Positions 24,143-37,117 of a stretch of DNA of 64,000 bases are shown one piece after another. How positions within the stretch are numbered: position 1 is the first letter of the stretch; the number at the start of each line of letters is the position of its first letter. This stretch comes from Halocaridina rubra. Taxonomy: Eukaryota; Arthropoda; Malacostraca; Decapoda; Atyidae. The stretch spans positions 27,633-91,632 of the forward strand of contig JAXCGZ010019149.1 of the NCBI GenBank assembly GCA_037179515.1, in the 5' to 3' direction. Made by a program: the position numbers and the translations under genes. Under the pieces are notes generated by a model that was not told the origin of the DNA, did not search any database, and saw nothing but the letters and a program-made list of their open reading frames with translations.

Positions 24143-24344
24143 CCTAGTCGCCGTGGCTCAGTCGGTAGCGTCTCCGACTCTGAGGCGTCAGGTCGAGGTT
24201 CGCGCCCCGCCACGGTCTGAGGTTAGCAAAGACATGCACTCAGCGTAAGGATTACATCTGCCAAAACAAGTCCTTCGCAAGAAGGCAACCGTCCTAGCCC
24301 TTGGTTGATAAGGGAGTCCGTGACGTAAAACCGGAACCGGAACT
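24143..24344 (+). mobile_element. SINE-3 (tRNA-derived) with target duplication
   Basis: The tRNA-like head carries an A-box-like TGGCTCAGTCGG and a B-box-like GGTTCGCGCCC. GCCGTGG and CCACGGT can form an acceptor-type stem. The anticodon loop lacks the usual U33 and the T stem does not pair, so this is not a functional tRNA. A body of about 120 bp follows. It is flanked by AGTAAGTG on both sides (24135-24142 and 24345-24352), a clean 8-bp target duplication in LINE-L. Confidence 0.8.
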
Positions 24345-25547
24345 AGTAAGTGGTAATAAAGTCATGAACCAGATGGCAATCACCCTAAATTGTTGAGTGA
24401 GTGCAAGAGGGAGCTGGCACTGCCAGTCACATTGATTGTAGATAGTTCAGTTAATACAGGTGTGATATCAACTCTTTGGAACACCGCTAAAGTGCCCAGT
24501 CTATAAGAAAGGTGATAAGTTAGTGCCAATAATTCATAGACCAGTATCATTAAGATGTGTGATGTGTAAAATATGTGAATACTGATAAGGTCTAAGTTGG
24601 TGAAATATATGGAAGAGAACAATTTGTGGGTTGTAAAAAGCATGGTTTTAGCTAATGAGAAGTACCCTGACTGAGCTCCTAGCATATATGAAGAATTTGA
24701 CAACGGTAGTAGACAAACAAATTCTGGTTGACTTAAAGTATTTGGATTATATAAAAGCATGCACGATTCTTTGATCAAGTTGGAGGCTTTTCGTGCACGT
24801 GAGAAACTGCTAAGGTGTATCAACGGCTTTTTATCAAACAGAGACCAGTCTGTCGAAATCAGAGGAGTACAGTTGTTATCTCAGGGTTCTGTACTTGGAC
24901 CAGTCCTGTTTTTGACATATGTAAATGATTTGTCTCAAAAGCCTGAGTGTCCAACTCTTATGATCACAGATGATGTCAAAATTTTTACACAGGTTAATTC
25001 TTTTAAGGACAATCAAGCTATGCAGAGGGATCTCGTGAGACTTGAAGATTGGAGTAAGAAATGGTTGCTCGAATTTAACAGTAGTAATTGTGCGACGATG
25101 CATATAGGACATAGGCATACAGGATATACTTATACTTTGAATGGAATGGAGTTCAAATCATCTAATGCAGAAAAGGATCTTGGAGTGCTGATAACATCCG
25201 ATTTAAATTCAGCCCAATATAGTATGGGAGATGCAGATAAGGGTAACAGGATGGTCGGACTTATTAAAAGAAATTTTCTTCACGTGAATTTGGATGTGTG
25301 TAGGACTGCATAATCATCTCTGATGGGACCTTATTTAGAATATGCAGTACAAATCTGGTCACCTTACTGTAGTAAGGATATAAATGAATTGGATAAGGTA
25401 CATCAAAGGCTGACTAAGCTAGTGCCTGAGCTTAGGGACCTGGATTATGCTGAACGATGTGACTAACTGGGCTTGACGACGCTGGAACAGAGAAAACAGC
25501 GAAATTTATTGGAGCCCTCTAAGATATTGAAAGGAATGGACGATATT

Positions 25548-25740
25548 TTCGAGGGGGGGGGGTAAGAATACTTCCTCCGTGTTCCCCCGCGTGTCGCAAA
25601 AATCGACTAAATGGGGGTAGAGCGAGGAGACTGGGAATCCCCTCCTCTGTATTTTCTTCCCGCAATGAGTCAAGGTATTTTACTTTGACTCAGCCACTCC
25701 CTTATAATTGGGATTAAGGCTCATGCATATTGATAGATAG
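25548..25740 (+). repeat. short inserted repeat (G-run, CGCGTGTCGCAAAAATCGAC)
   Basis: The sequence GTAAGAATACTTCCTCCGTG followed by a TGTCG...CGACTAAA hairpin interrupts LINE-L. I recognise the type as a common interspersed repeat end in decapods, by memory only. It ends with ATTGATAGATAG. Confidence 0.45.
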
Positions 25741-26000
25741 ATTTCCTTCGAATATATCGGAGGTAACACCCGAGCCAATACATCAAAGTTAAAGAAAAGA
25801 GTTCACTGATAAACACACGTAAAGCAAACTCGTTCAGTTTGAGGGTTGTTAACTCGTGGAATTCTATTCCCGAAGAGGTTGTTTCCGCTCCGCCCAATGG
25901 TGCATTTTGGACAGGTGGTTATTCAATAGAAGTTAGGGAAAATTAAGTTTTGTGAAGAGTTTTGCGTGGGCACTGGAAATATTTTTGGAGACTGTATTAA

Positions 26001-26521
26001 TATTCAAGATGTATTCTGGATTCAAGAACAGACGCTAGATGGGAGCCCCAAAAGAAACGTCAAACTGTCTAATCCTCTTCTGGACTTGAACCAGGTATAT
26101 AAAACCTGATCTAGAGACGAATAACTACGATCTGCGATATAAATATAACGTGATAAATGGAAATAGGTTTCCCCGTAGTCAAGATTTGAAATTGGCGGGC
26201 ATTGCAATGGATTGGCGTGAGCGCATGCGCGATGCAATTTCCACGTGATATAAAACGGAGGACGTAAACAAATGTAATTGCAAAATTCGCGACGACAGTA
26301 CGCTAACGTCTATGTGCATTTAACTGTTCCTCACGCTACCCTTTCCCCATAAACTGCCATAGATTAACCATATAACATAGGGTAGGTTAATCATTATGTA
26401 CCGTGCTTTGTTATGACACACTTGTTAGTGCTTGGATGTCAATTTGCAATTGCAATATTTACCATTAATGCCGCCTTCAGCCGAATCCTAATGGAAGAAA
26501 TCGACCTTCAGCATTCATTAT

Positions 26522-26522
<1 letters not shown>
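26001..26522. other. unassigned sequence
   Basis: No gene or repeat recognised between the end of LINE-L and the next TA tract. Confidence 0.5.

Positions 26523-26616
<94 letters not shown>
26523..26616. repeat. (TA)n microsatellite
   Basis: About 92 bp of TA. Confidence 0.95.
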
Positions 26617-28944
<2,328 letters not shown>

Positions 28945-30170
28945 ATGTAATTACCTAATTGTGCATATAGGAAAGAGCGCAATGCTTGTGCCTAACTGTC
29001 TCCTGGTCAGTTCCATTTTTGTACTTTTTTTATGATTGTGACACTAGGACGGGCCAAAAAAAAAATGACCCTCATCGAACCTGGGCACGAAGAAAACATA
29101 GAGAGAAACAGAGATGGGGAGTATTGTGACTTGTCAGATGTGATGGTATAATAAGACATGTGATACGAATATCCAAAAATATTCGGTATTGATGTAAGCA
29201 TAGAAAGAGAACCGTAACTGAAGGAAGACTTAGCATCGAACTGCCCTGGACAGTCTTAAATGTTTTAAGTCCACAAGACCCTTTAGCTGTAGTATCGCAA
29301 CAGGTGGTTGGTGCCATGGGCCAACCTACTTAATGATACTGATACTTGTCCTTAAAACTATGAATTAAGTTAGCATTAACTACCTCCTTGCTTAGCATAT
29401 TCCAATCATCAGCTACTCTTACATTAAAAAAGTACATCCTTACATTCTGCAAAGAAGTTTTCTTACCAAGCTTCAAACTATGACCTCTAGTTCTAGTTCC
29501 AGCCATATCAAAATATCGATCCCTATCCACTATGTCAAAATCATGAAGGAATTTAAAAGCCGTCACTATATCTCTCCTCATTCTGCTAGCTTCGAGTGAT
29601 GATAAGTCTAATTCCCTCAGCCTCTACTCATAACTGAGATTGCTTATTTCTTGCACTAGTTTCGTGGCATGTCTTTGAACTTTTTCCAGCTTAACTAGAT
29701 GTTTTTTTAAGTATGGATTCCAAATGGGGGCTGCATATCCAGGCTTTTGCCTCACATAGGTTTCATAAATATTTTTTGAACAATTCCTTGCCATGTGCCT
29801 GAAGGCTACCCTTACATTTGCTAAGAAAGCATATGCTGCCCTTACTATGCCATTTATATGCATTTCTGGAGACAAATCAGCTGGTATGTTTACTCTTAGA
29901 TGTCTTTCATTCTCGGTCTCTTGAAGTTCTGCTCCTGCTATTGACTATTCAAGCTTTTGCCCTCTTGCACTTGTACCCATTCTCATTACCTTACATTAAG
30001 AAGTATTGACTTTCATTGGCCACTTTTCTGACCACTCATGCAGACTATTTAGCACTTCCTGAAGTTCTCTACCATTGTTCTCATCCCTTACTTTCTTCAC
30101 AATCTTTGCATCATCTGCAAACATATTCATGAATGAATTTACAGACTGGTAGGTCATATGCATGTAAATG
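28945..30170 (-). mobile_element. old LINE-A-family copy split by SINE-2
   Basis: From the + side it begins with a degenerate tail (GTAATTACCTAATTGTG) and 3' hairpin region. It is interrupted at 29026-29327, then continues from TTAATGATACTGATACTTGT through the RT C-terminal region (frames 29330-29581 and 29624-29875) to the FADD region near 30110-30130. It ends at about 30170. Broken by several shifts. Confidence 0.8.
29026..29327 (-). mobile_element. SINE-2, full-length copy
   Basis: About 300 bp on the minus strand. The head begins GTAGGTTGGCCCATGGCACC. An internal GCAGTTCGATGCTAAG could serve as a B-box-like site. The 3' end reads TCGTGCCCAGG..GATGAGGGT...GTGTCACAATCAT plus A run. TACTT stands on both sides (about 29020-29026 and 29326-29330), a likely 5-bp target duplication in a LINE-A-family 3' UTR. 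The last 60 or so bases match the 3' end of LINE-E (62688-62760), so LINE-E enzymes probably copied it. Confidence 0.75.
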
Positions 30171-30600
30171 AGAGATGGAATTAAGGGAAAAGAATGAGTG
30201 AGTGAGTGGTATATTTTAGTTCTTTAAAATTTATTATTATAGTTATAATCTTTGTTCTTAAATTTATTTTCCTAGGTATTATATACAGTTTTTTATAATT
30301 CATAAAAGTAACCACACTTGTGGAAACATTTTTAGGGTGACAACATTTAGTTTTTAGATAATTGTTTAGGAAACTATTCTTTTGAAGGTATATCTTTTTT
30401 AAAAATTTAGTCTTATAGTTACAACCAGTATGTTCTTATATTTATTTTATCAGGTAACAACTTCATTTTATTCATAAAGCTGCAGGGGAATGCAACTACA
30501 CACACGTTTGTATACGTTTTATCATGAAACATGTAACAAATAGAGGTTCAGTTAAACAGTTTACTGTTATGTTTTACATTAATATAAATTTATTATAGTA
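30171..30600. other. unassigned AT-rich spacer
   Basis: No gene recognised. It ends in the TA that precedes Tigger-B. Confidence 0.5.
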
Positions 30601-32253
30601 CAGTCTCTTCTTGTTTTGCACGAGGATAGGTTCTCAAAAGGCTCGTGTAAACCTAATTTTGTGTAATTTAAAGAGTATATTTCCATAAGGAATAATGTTA
30701 ATAGGCATAGATACGTTCCACAAGTGTGTAGAAACACACTTTACCAAAGAAAAAAGCTAGTTAAACACATATTACAAGTACATAACCAAGCTGAAATATG
30801 TACATAAGTAAGATGAAAAGAAACAGATACAGTATTAATGATATTCAGGGTACAGATAAACTAAAATATAAATAAAAGCAACACTAGAAAACTCAACATG
30901 CTTCTCATAACTGTAAGAAACTTCAACTTTTTTTTTTGCATGTCTTTTCATATTCATATTCAGATTTTCATTCTGCATTGCCTGAAATATAACAATATTA
31001 AATGTATAACATATGAAAAAATATAAACAAATTACACAGGTGTATTCACTTTATATACGGTGGGCAACAGGCATACTGGGACGTGCATGTTGGTGGTGAG
31101 AAGATGACTTAAGCGGTAGGAGAGGGAGGAGAAGAGGAGCAGGAAGGGGAGAGCTAACCCCTGGTTGTGGTTGGGGATTCATGCTGCTTATATGTGCTGC
31201 ATTGAGGGTCATCAGAATCACTTGTTTTGGAGGAGAAGTAGGCATGAAGAGTTGTCTGTCATGCATCCCTCCTCTTTTCTTCCAAAAGTTCATGGTAGCA
31301 GCCAGCATCTTGCATGATCCTTCGGTGTTCAAGCCTGCACGCTCTACACTAGGATCTTTCTTATCCAAAATATTCGAGGCATTCTCCAGATAGTGGAAAA
31401 ATTGAGTCAAGTCCTTCACACTGAGTGTTTTCATGGGGGTCCCATGAAGTGCGGCTGCTGCCTCCTTTTCCTCCTCCTCATGTTGCTGAGCTTCCTTATC
31501 GTCTAAATCCTTGGCAGTCATTTCCTCTGTGCGGAAAGCAAGTCGGAAAATCCCACAAGTTGTGCGAGCTGAACGCACTCAAGTTTCGTCTTTGAAAAAC
31601 GATCATTGAGATCAAAACCCGTGAATGAGTATGTAAGCTGCAATCAAAGCTCCTTCCATGCCCCATTCAAACACGACTGTGTAACTTCTACCCAAGAATC
31701 CTTCACAAACCAATTGACGTGCTTGATATTAAACTCTTTCCACTAATCCTTAACTGCATTTTTCTTTATCTCTAATCACCGAGAACTCGGGAGCATCAGT
31801 GGATTTTTCAAGGTCGGTCATGATGACGTCAGTCTTCCTGGTGAGGTCTTTAAACGAATTCCTAAGGTAATGTGTTTTCAGCATTTGCATTACCCCCTGT
31901 TCCATTGGTTGGAATAGTGAGTATTTGGTGGCAGAAACAAAACTTTCATATTCGAGTTCAAATTGGCAGTTGTCTAAGGATGGGCTGGTGCATTATTCAA
32001 AATGAGAAGAAATTCTAACTCTTTTTGGAGATGCGTCAAGAAATAATCTTTAAAAATACTCCCAGTCATCCGTTCTTTCTTGTTTGCGTACCAAGTAACT
32101 TTATAATAACCCGTCAGTGCATGAGGGTTTTCCTAGTGATAAATCATTGCAGGCTTCAGCTTCAGGTCACCCTCAGAGTTAGCACCAAGCAGCAGTGTAA
32201 AGCGATCTTTTGCTGCCTTATATTCTGAAGCACGTTTTCCTTCCATGGAAATA

Positions 32254-34607
32254 CAGTGGTGACCCCAACCCACGAACTTAATCCGTTCCAAAAAAGTGTA
32301 CTTGGGTTGGAGAGTTCATGGGTTGGATTTGCTTTTCCCATTGAAAAGCATGTAAATCCAATTAATCCGTTCCAGGTCACCACAAATATTCATCTCAAAA
32401 TTTTTTAAGTCATGAAGACCAATATATATAATACAGGTTATTAGAAATATACTCTGTAAAAGGAAAATAACATACATATTTAAGGAAAATAAAGTTAATG
32501 ATAGAAATACAGTACTGTATTTACCCTTGTGGATGATTGTTGCTGGCATACATGGATGGTGATGGAGGAGGAGGAGGGGGATTTATTTTTCGGAAGGATA
32601 GTCCCCTTCCATAAAAACGTTAGGGAACTCTTCTGATACAGGCTGTATTTCTGGTGTTTTCTTTCTCTTTTCTCTTTTGGAAGCTGCTTCCCTGCCTACT
32701 GGGACAAGGAAACGATCCAGAGAAATTTGTCTCATTCTTCTTTGGTAAACTTCTCTAAAAATATTCATCGCATTGTCATTTTCCATATTCAGTACTCTGT
32801 TGCCCACAATTTTATCTGGGTGATGATTCTCAATAAAGGGCTGCACATCATTCCACTTACTAAAAATTTCTTTCAATTCTTCAGTGGACACCTTTACCCC
32901 TTCCTCCGGTGACTGCTCCTCTTGGAGAATTTTCACCTGTTCACGTTGCAACTCAATTAATTCATCCGTGGTAAGTTCTTCTTTGTGGTTCTCCACTAGC
33001 TCCTCCATATCCTCCTCATTGACCTCCAAGCCCAAACTTTTGCCCGTGGCCACAATTACATTCAGTTTTTATAGCTAACTCCTGCTTGAAGTCTCTATCA
33101 GTAACACAAGCTGGCCAAAGTTTCCTCCAGGCGGTGTTCAGTGCAGTGGAGGATATTAAAGTGGTCTTTCCAGAAATCACAAAGGGTCAAATCCATGTCA
33201 TTGGTGACCTGGAAACACCTTTCAAAAAGACCCTTCGAATACAACTTTTTAAAATTAGAAATTATCTGCTGGTCCATGGGCTGGAGGATAGGAGTGGTGT
33301 TGGGAGGCAGAAGTTTAACTTTAATGAAGTTGTAATGTATAGCGATATCATCTTCCACACCTGGAGGACGGGCAGGAGCATTATCCATTATGAGGAGACA
33401 CTTAAGAAGCAAATTATTTTCCTCAGGCTATTTCTTCACCGCTGACGCAAACACTTCAGTCAACCACTCTAGGAATAAAATCCGCGTGACTCAAGCCTTT
33501 GGATTTAACCTCCACATTTCAGGGAGGCTAGCCTTCAATATATTATTGCGTTTAAAAACAGGTGGATTTTCAGAGTGGTAAACTAAAAGTCTTGATCTTA
33601 CAGTTCCCACTAGCATTTGCTCACAATAAAAGGGTAAGCCTGTCTTTCATTTGTATGTGGCCAGGCAGTGATTTCTCCTCTTCGGTTATATAGGTTCTTT
33701 TGGGCATTTTCTTCAAAAAGAGTCCCGTTTCATCCCAATTAAACACTTGTTGCGGGATATAACCTTCACTCTCGATATATTTAGCGAATTCCTTTACGTA
33801 GGAATCCGCTGCTTTTTGGTCGGAACTAGCCGCCTCTCCATGTCTAATGACGCTATGAATCCCAGTTCGGCGATGAAAGTGTTCACACCAGCTTCTACTG
33901 GCTTTATATTCCTCCAGTTTACACCACTAGAAGTCGGAGAGTTTGCTACTATATCATGGTGGGTTTGCAAAGCCTTAGCGCATATTATGGCCTCGCTAAT
34001 ACTATCGCCAACCAAGTGTTTTTCATTTATCCACAACAGTAATTATTTTTCTACCTCTTTTATCACCTGTGACCTTTTGTTTGTTGAAATATTGACTCCC
34101 TTAGCCACGTCAGCTGCTTTTAAGATCTCTATATTCTTTAAAATAGTACAGATGGTGGATTACGGCATGTTATATTGCGTGGCTAGATCGGACACATACA
34201 CCCCATTTTCATGTTTTGCAATTATTTCATTTTTTGTTTCCACTGTTATGTGTCTGGGGTGTTTGACGCCAAGTTCACTTGGACTTAACTTTCTTAGGAG
34301 CCATAATAAGGGCTATATTAAAAGAAAAAACTATGGAAAATAAGCAAGAACTGTGATAAAATTATGAACGAACCACACAGTGCGGGCACCAGTGCAGAAC
34401 TGAAAGATAATGAGAGCAGCCTAGTTAAACTGAAAGTGGCCGAGTGGAATCCATGTGGCGGCCGAGAGCAGCCGAATGGGACACGAGGTGGTTTGGCCAA
34501 CTTAATTTTGTTTGTGGGTTGGAATTTATTCGTGGATTGGGGTAAAATTTTGTTTGCGGGTTGGTTTGTTCGTAGGTACAGGCTTTCGTGGGTTGGGGCC
34601 ACCACTG
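32254..34607 (-). mobile_element. Tigger-A, complete element nested in Tigger-B
   Basis: The ends are CAGTGGTGACCCCAACCCAC (32254) and, in reverse complement from 34607, CAGTGGTGGCCCCAACCCAC. They differ at one position in the first 20 and are bordered by TA on both sides (32252-32253, 34608-34609). The length is 2354 bp. Removing the element with one TA rejoins the Tigger-B transposase at the MPDRKY block. Confidence 0.92.
32583..34304 (-). pseudogene. Tigger-A transposase (frame broken, catalytic Asp kept)
   Basis: It starts at ATG 34304 (APKKVKSELGVKHPRHITVE), then a pipsqueak-type HTH (NEIIAKHENGVYVSDLATQY) and a CENP-B-type region (EVEKLLLWINEKHLVGDS). The DDD catalytic domain has QVFNWDETGLFLKKMP (near 33700-33762), LIMDNAPARPPG (near 33390) and NTTPILQPMDQ (near 33280), so all three Asp are present. 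The C-terminus is at 33053-32583 with the LTTDELIELQREQ block. Stops and shifts between pieces make it a pseudogene. The family normally cuts and pastes at TA. Confidence 0.85.
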
Positions 34608-34892
34608 TATACTTCCTGTCTGGCATTCGTTTCCAGTATAAAGCAGTTTCGTCCATATTAATAATCAGCTTAGCCATATATCCCCCTTCGTCTAATGATG
34701 GCCTTCAGTTCGCTAGGAAATCGCTTTGCCGCCTCCAAATCAGCTGATGCGCTCTTGCCTTGTGTTTTTCGGTTGTGACAACCTAACTTACGCTGAAAGT
34801 TTTCAAACCAGCCAGAGCTAGCTGCAAAGGGTTTCACCTCTCCTTCTACCTGCAATTTCAAATGTCCATGAATTTCACTAGCTTTTTCCTTC

Positions 34893-35092
34893 CTAGTACA
34901 GTGGTAACACGCTGGCTTCGCATTCATGAGGTCGAAAGATCGGTTCCCGTCCAAGACCGAGAGTTTAAGCTGTTTACTGGCAGGAACTGCTGTGGGTGGA
35001 CACCACAGTGGGGGGTTGGGGCTTACCCTGGCTGACGAATACCCATTGTAAAATGGAAATAAAGTATTATTATTATTATTATTATTATTCAC
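34893..35092 (+). mobile_element. SINE-1, copy a (tRNA-derived)
   Basis: The head has an A-box TAGTACAGTGG and a B-box-like GGTTCCCGTCC. A body with TGTTTACTGGCAGGAACTGC follows, then the end ACCCATTGTAAAATGGAAAT AAAG and (ATT)n. It interrupts the Tigger-B transposase, although the frame happens to stay open through it. The 3' end matches LINE-D's. No clear target duplication seen. Confidence 0.85.
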
Positions 35093-35721
35093 AACACTGT
35101 ACCTCATGTTTGTTTTTTGTTTGTTTTTTGTGGTTATCCACGTACATAACATCTTTTCTATTCTTTCCATAATATCCAATCTAGCATATGAAGACTTTGC
35201 GGAACTTAAACGAACACCAGTTTTTGGACTTTTCTTTATTTTTTTCCGCATTTTCACGGATGGTACGCAGCATTCTTTCACTGAGTTGCATGGAGTATTT
35301 TATAACTGCTGTACTCTCACCATGCTCATAACGGGCCAACACTTGCAATTTTAACTCAAGGTTTATAGACTCACTTTTTGGAGCAGGAGCACAGCCACAG
35401 TCTTTTCCTTGGTGTTTACTGGCCATGATAGATGAATAACAGTACAAAAAAAAGCACAGGAGAAACAAAGTTTACCACAACAACGGTTAGAACAAGTGAT
35501 ATATCTACACGGTATGCTGGGTGAAGTGAGACTGAAGCATATGGCCGCGTGGTGGGGAAATTGGATACGAGGCGGGCGCTCAGTCTATAAACTGTACCAC
35601 AATTTTTTTTGCTTTTTCTCTCTCGTTCTTCGGGTACTTCAAATTAATATTTTATTATTTCGTATAGACATTATTCCAAATCCGCATAATCTAAATGTGC
35701 GTAAAATGAGAGGTGACTGTA

Positions 35722-35796
35722 GTAGGTTGGCCCATGGCACCAACTGCCCGTTGCAATACCACAGCTGAAGGGTCTTGTGGACTTAAATAAAACTAT
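35722..35796 (+). mobile_element. SINE-2 head fragment
   Basis: GTAGGTTGGCCCATGGCACC onward matches, in plus orientation, the first 70 or so bases of SINE-2 (reverse of 29327-29270). It then stops. It begins directly at the TA flanking Tigger-B. Confidence 0.75.
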
Positions 35797-35813
35797 CCAT
35801 GTTGCCTCACTGA

Positions 35814-37117
35814 CATAGTTTGCAAAGTTATGGAGAAACTACTAAGGAAACATATCTCTCTTCACTTGGAATCCTTCAACTTTTTGTCAGTGAGGCAACA
35901 TGGCTTCAGAGAAGGTAGATCAACAGTAACAAACTTATTAGAATTTTATGATGAGGTAAGCCAAATCTTACAGGAAAGAGAGGGCTGGGCAGATTGCATA
36001 TTCCTATACTTCCAGAAAGCGTTTGACACTGTTCCACATGGGAGACTTATTAGGAAGCTGCAGTCAATGGCTAGAATAGGTGGAAATGTTTTGGAATGGA
36101 TAAAAACTTACTTAGAAGGAAGGGAACAGAGGGTTAGAGAAGAGTTAGTAGTGGAGTTCCACAGGGTTCAGTTTTAGGGCCACTTTTGTTCCTTGTATAT
36201 GTAAATGACCTACCAGAGTCTGTAAATTCATTCATGAATATGTTTGCAGATGATGCAAAGATTGTGAAGAAAGTAAAAAACGAGAACAATGGTAGAGAAC
36301 TTCAGGAGGATCTAAATAATCTGCATGAGTGGTCAGAAAAGTGGCTAATGAAATTCAGTACTTCAAAATGTAAGGTAATGAGAATGGGTACAAGTGCAAG
36401 AAGGCCCAAGCTTGACTACTCGGTGGCTGGAGTACAACTTCAAGAGACAGAAAATGAGAGAGATCTAGGAGTAAACATACTGGCAGATTTGTGTCCAGAA
36501 ATACATATAAATGGCATAGTAAGGGCAGCATATGCATTCTTATCAAATGTAAGGGTAGCCTTCAGGCACATGGACAAGGAAATGTTCAGAAATATTTATG
36601 TAACCTATGTGAGACCAAAACTGGAATATGCAGCCCCCTTTTGGAATCCGCACTTGAAAAAGCACATAGCTAAGCTTGAAAAAGTTCAAAGACATGCCAC
36701 GAAACTGGTGCCAGAAATACGCAATCTCAGTTATGATGAGAGGCTGAGGGAATTAGACTTACCATCACTCAAAGCTAGAAGAGTGAGGGGGGATATGGTG
36801 ACAGTCTTTAAATTCCTTCATGGTTATGATAGAGTGGATAGGGATCGATATTTTGATATGGCTGGCTCTAGAACTAGAGGTCATAGTTTGAAGCTTGGTA
36901 AGAAAACTTCTTTGCAGGATGTAAGGAAATACTTTTTCAGTGTAAGAGTAGTTGATAATTGGAATTGGCTAAGCGAGGAGGTAGTTAATGCTATCTCAAT
37001 CCATAGTTTTAAGGACAGGTATGATAAGTATCACTAAGTCTAAAATGGAAGCGATGAGGAGACGGGAAGAGACGAGCTTTGGGCTCTTTCCCGTAAACAC
37101 AATTAGGTAATCACAAA
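35814..37117 (+). mobile_element. LINE-F, LINE-A-family copy (5' truncated)
   Basis: It begins in the RT at ATAGTTTGCAAAGTTATGG and ends with the hairpin and one full tail repeat. The frame 35830-36177 is broken by a deletion of about 26 nt near 36138 (relative to LINE-B), then resumes 36186-37037 through FADD to FKDRYDKYH. Motif A reads LYFQKAFD, with the catalytic Asp replaced by Tyr, a change shared with LINE-H. It is dead. Its left flank is 18 bp of LINE sequence in minus orientation, and its right flank is LINE-G. Confidence 0.85.

Larger units (their letters stand above)
23985..26000 (+). mobile_element. LINE-L, decayed CR1-like LINE
   Basis: Plus-strand remnants in LINE order. VYKKGDKLVPIIHRPVSL lies near 24500. 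QGSVLGPVLFLTYVNDLS follows, then ITDDVKIFTQ (motif C with ITDD in place of FADD) and WSKKWLLEFNSSNC. GPYLEYAVQIWSPYCSKDINELDKVHQRLTKLVPELRDLDYAERCD follows near 25325-25465, then a tail near 25840-25930. Stops and shifts are present. The longest open part is 24759-25313. SINE-3 and a second short insertion (25548-25740) interrupt it. Confidence 0.7.
31051..35426 (-). pseudogene. Tigger-B transposase (dead, interrupted)
   Basis: It starts at ATG 35426 with a basic N-terminus and a pipsqueak-type helix-turn-helix (NLELKLQVLARYEHGEST...RTIRENAE). A CENP-B-type region follows (SSYARLDIMERIEKML... and, after SINE-1, GWFENFQRKLGCHNRK). The first catalytic block is INMDETALYWKRMPDRKY near 34620-34680, cut there by Tigger-A. 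The frame resumes below 32252 (EYKAAKDRFTLLLGANSEGD). The second Asp has become Asn (ILNNAPAHP, near 32000) and the third has become Glu (QPMEQGVM, near 31900). The C-terminal acidic/proline part is at 31578-31051. Inactive by residue loss as well as by stops. Confidence 0.8.
30601..35719 (-). mobile_element. Tigger-B (pogo/Tigger DNA transposon), outer element
   Basis: Ends are CAGTCTCTTCTTGTTTTGC (30601) and, in reverse complement from 35719, CAGTCACCTCTCATTTTACG. They are similar terminal inverted repeats, each bordered by TA (30599-30600 and 35720-35721). Removing the nested Tigger-A leaves about 2.76 kb, a usual Tigger length. It carries a decayed transposase on the minus strand and also a SINE-1 at 34893-35092. 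Fragments of close relatives occur at 52340-53700 and 62930-63345. Confidence 0.8.

Noticed and set aside
24150..24225. Functional tRNA gene
   Set aside because: The anticodon loop lacks U33 and the T stem does not pair. A target duplication flanks a 200-bp unit, so it is a SINE head.
33747..34343. 198-residue plus-strand frame
   Set aside because: Antisense of the Tigger-A transposase N-terminal half.
35797..35814. 18-bp CCATGTTGCC... as a simple target duplication of LINE-F
   Set aside because: The second copy is not next to LINE-F's tail but 2.5 kb further, at the end of LINE-H.
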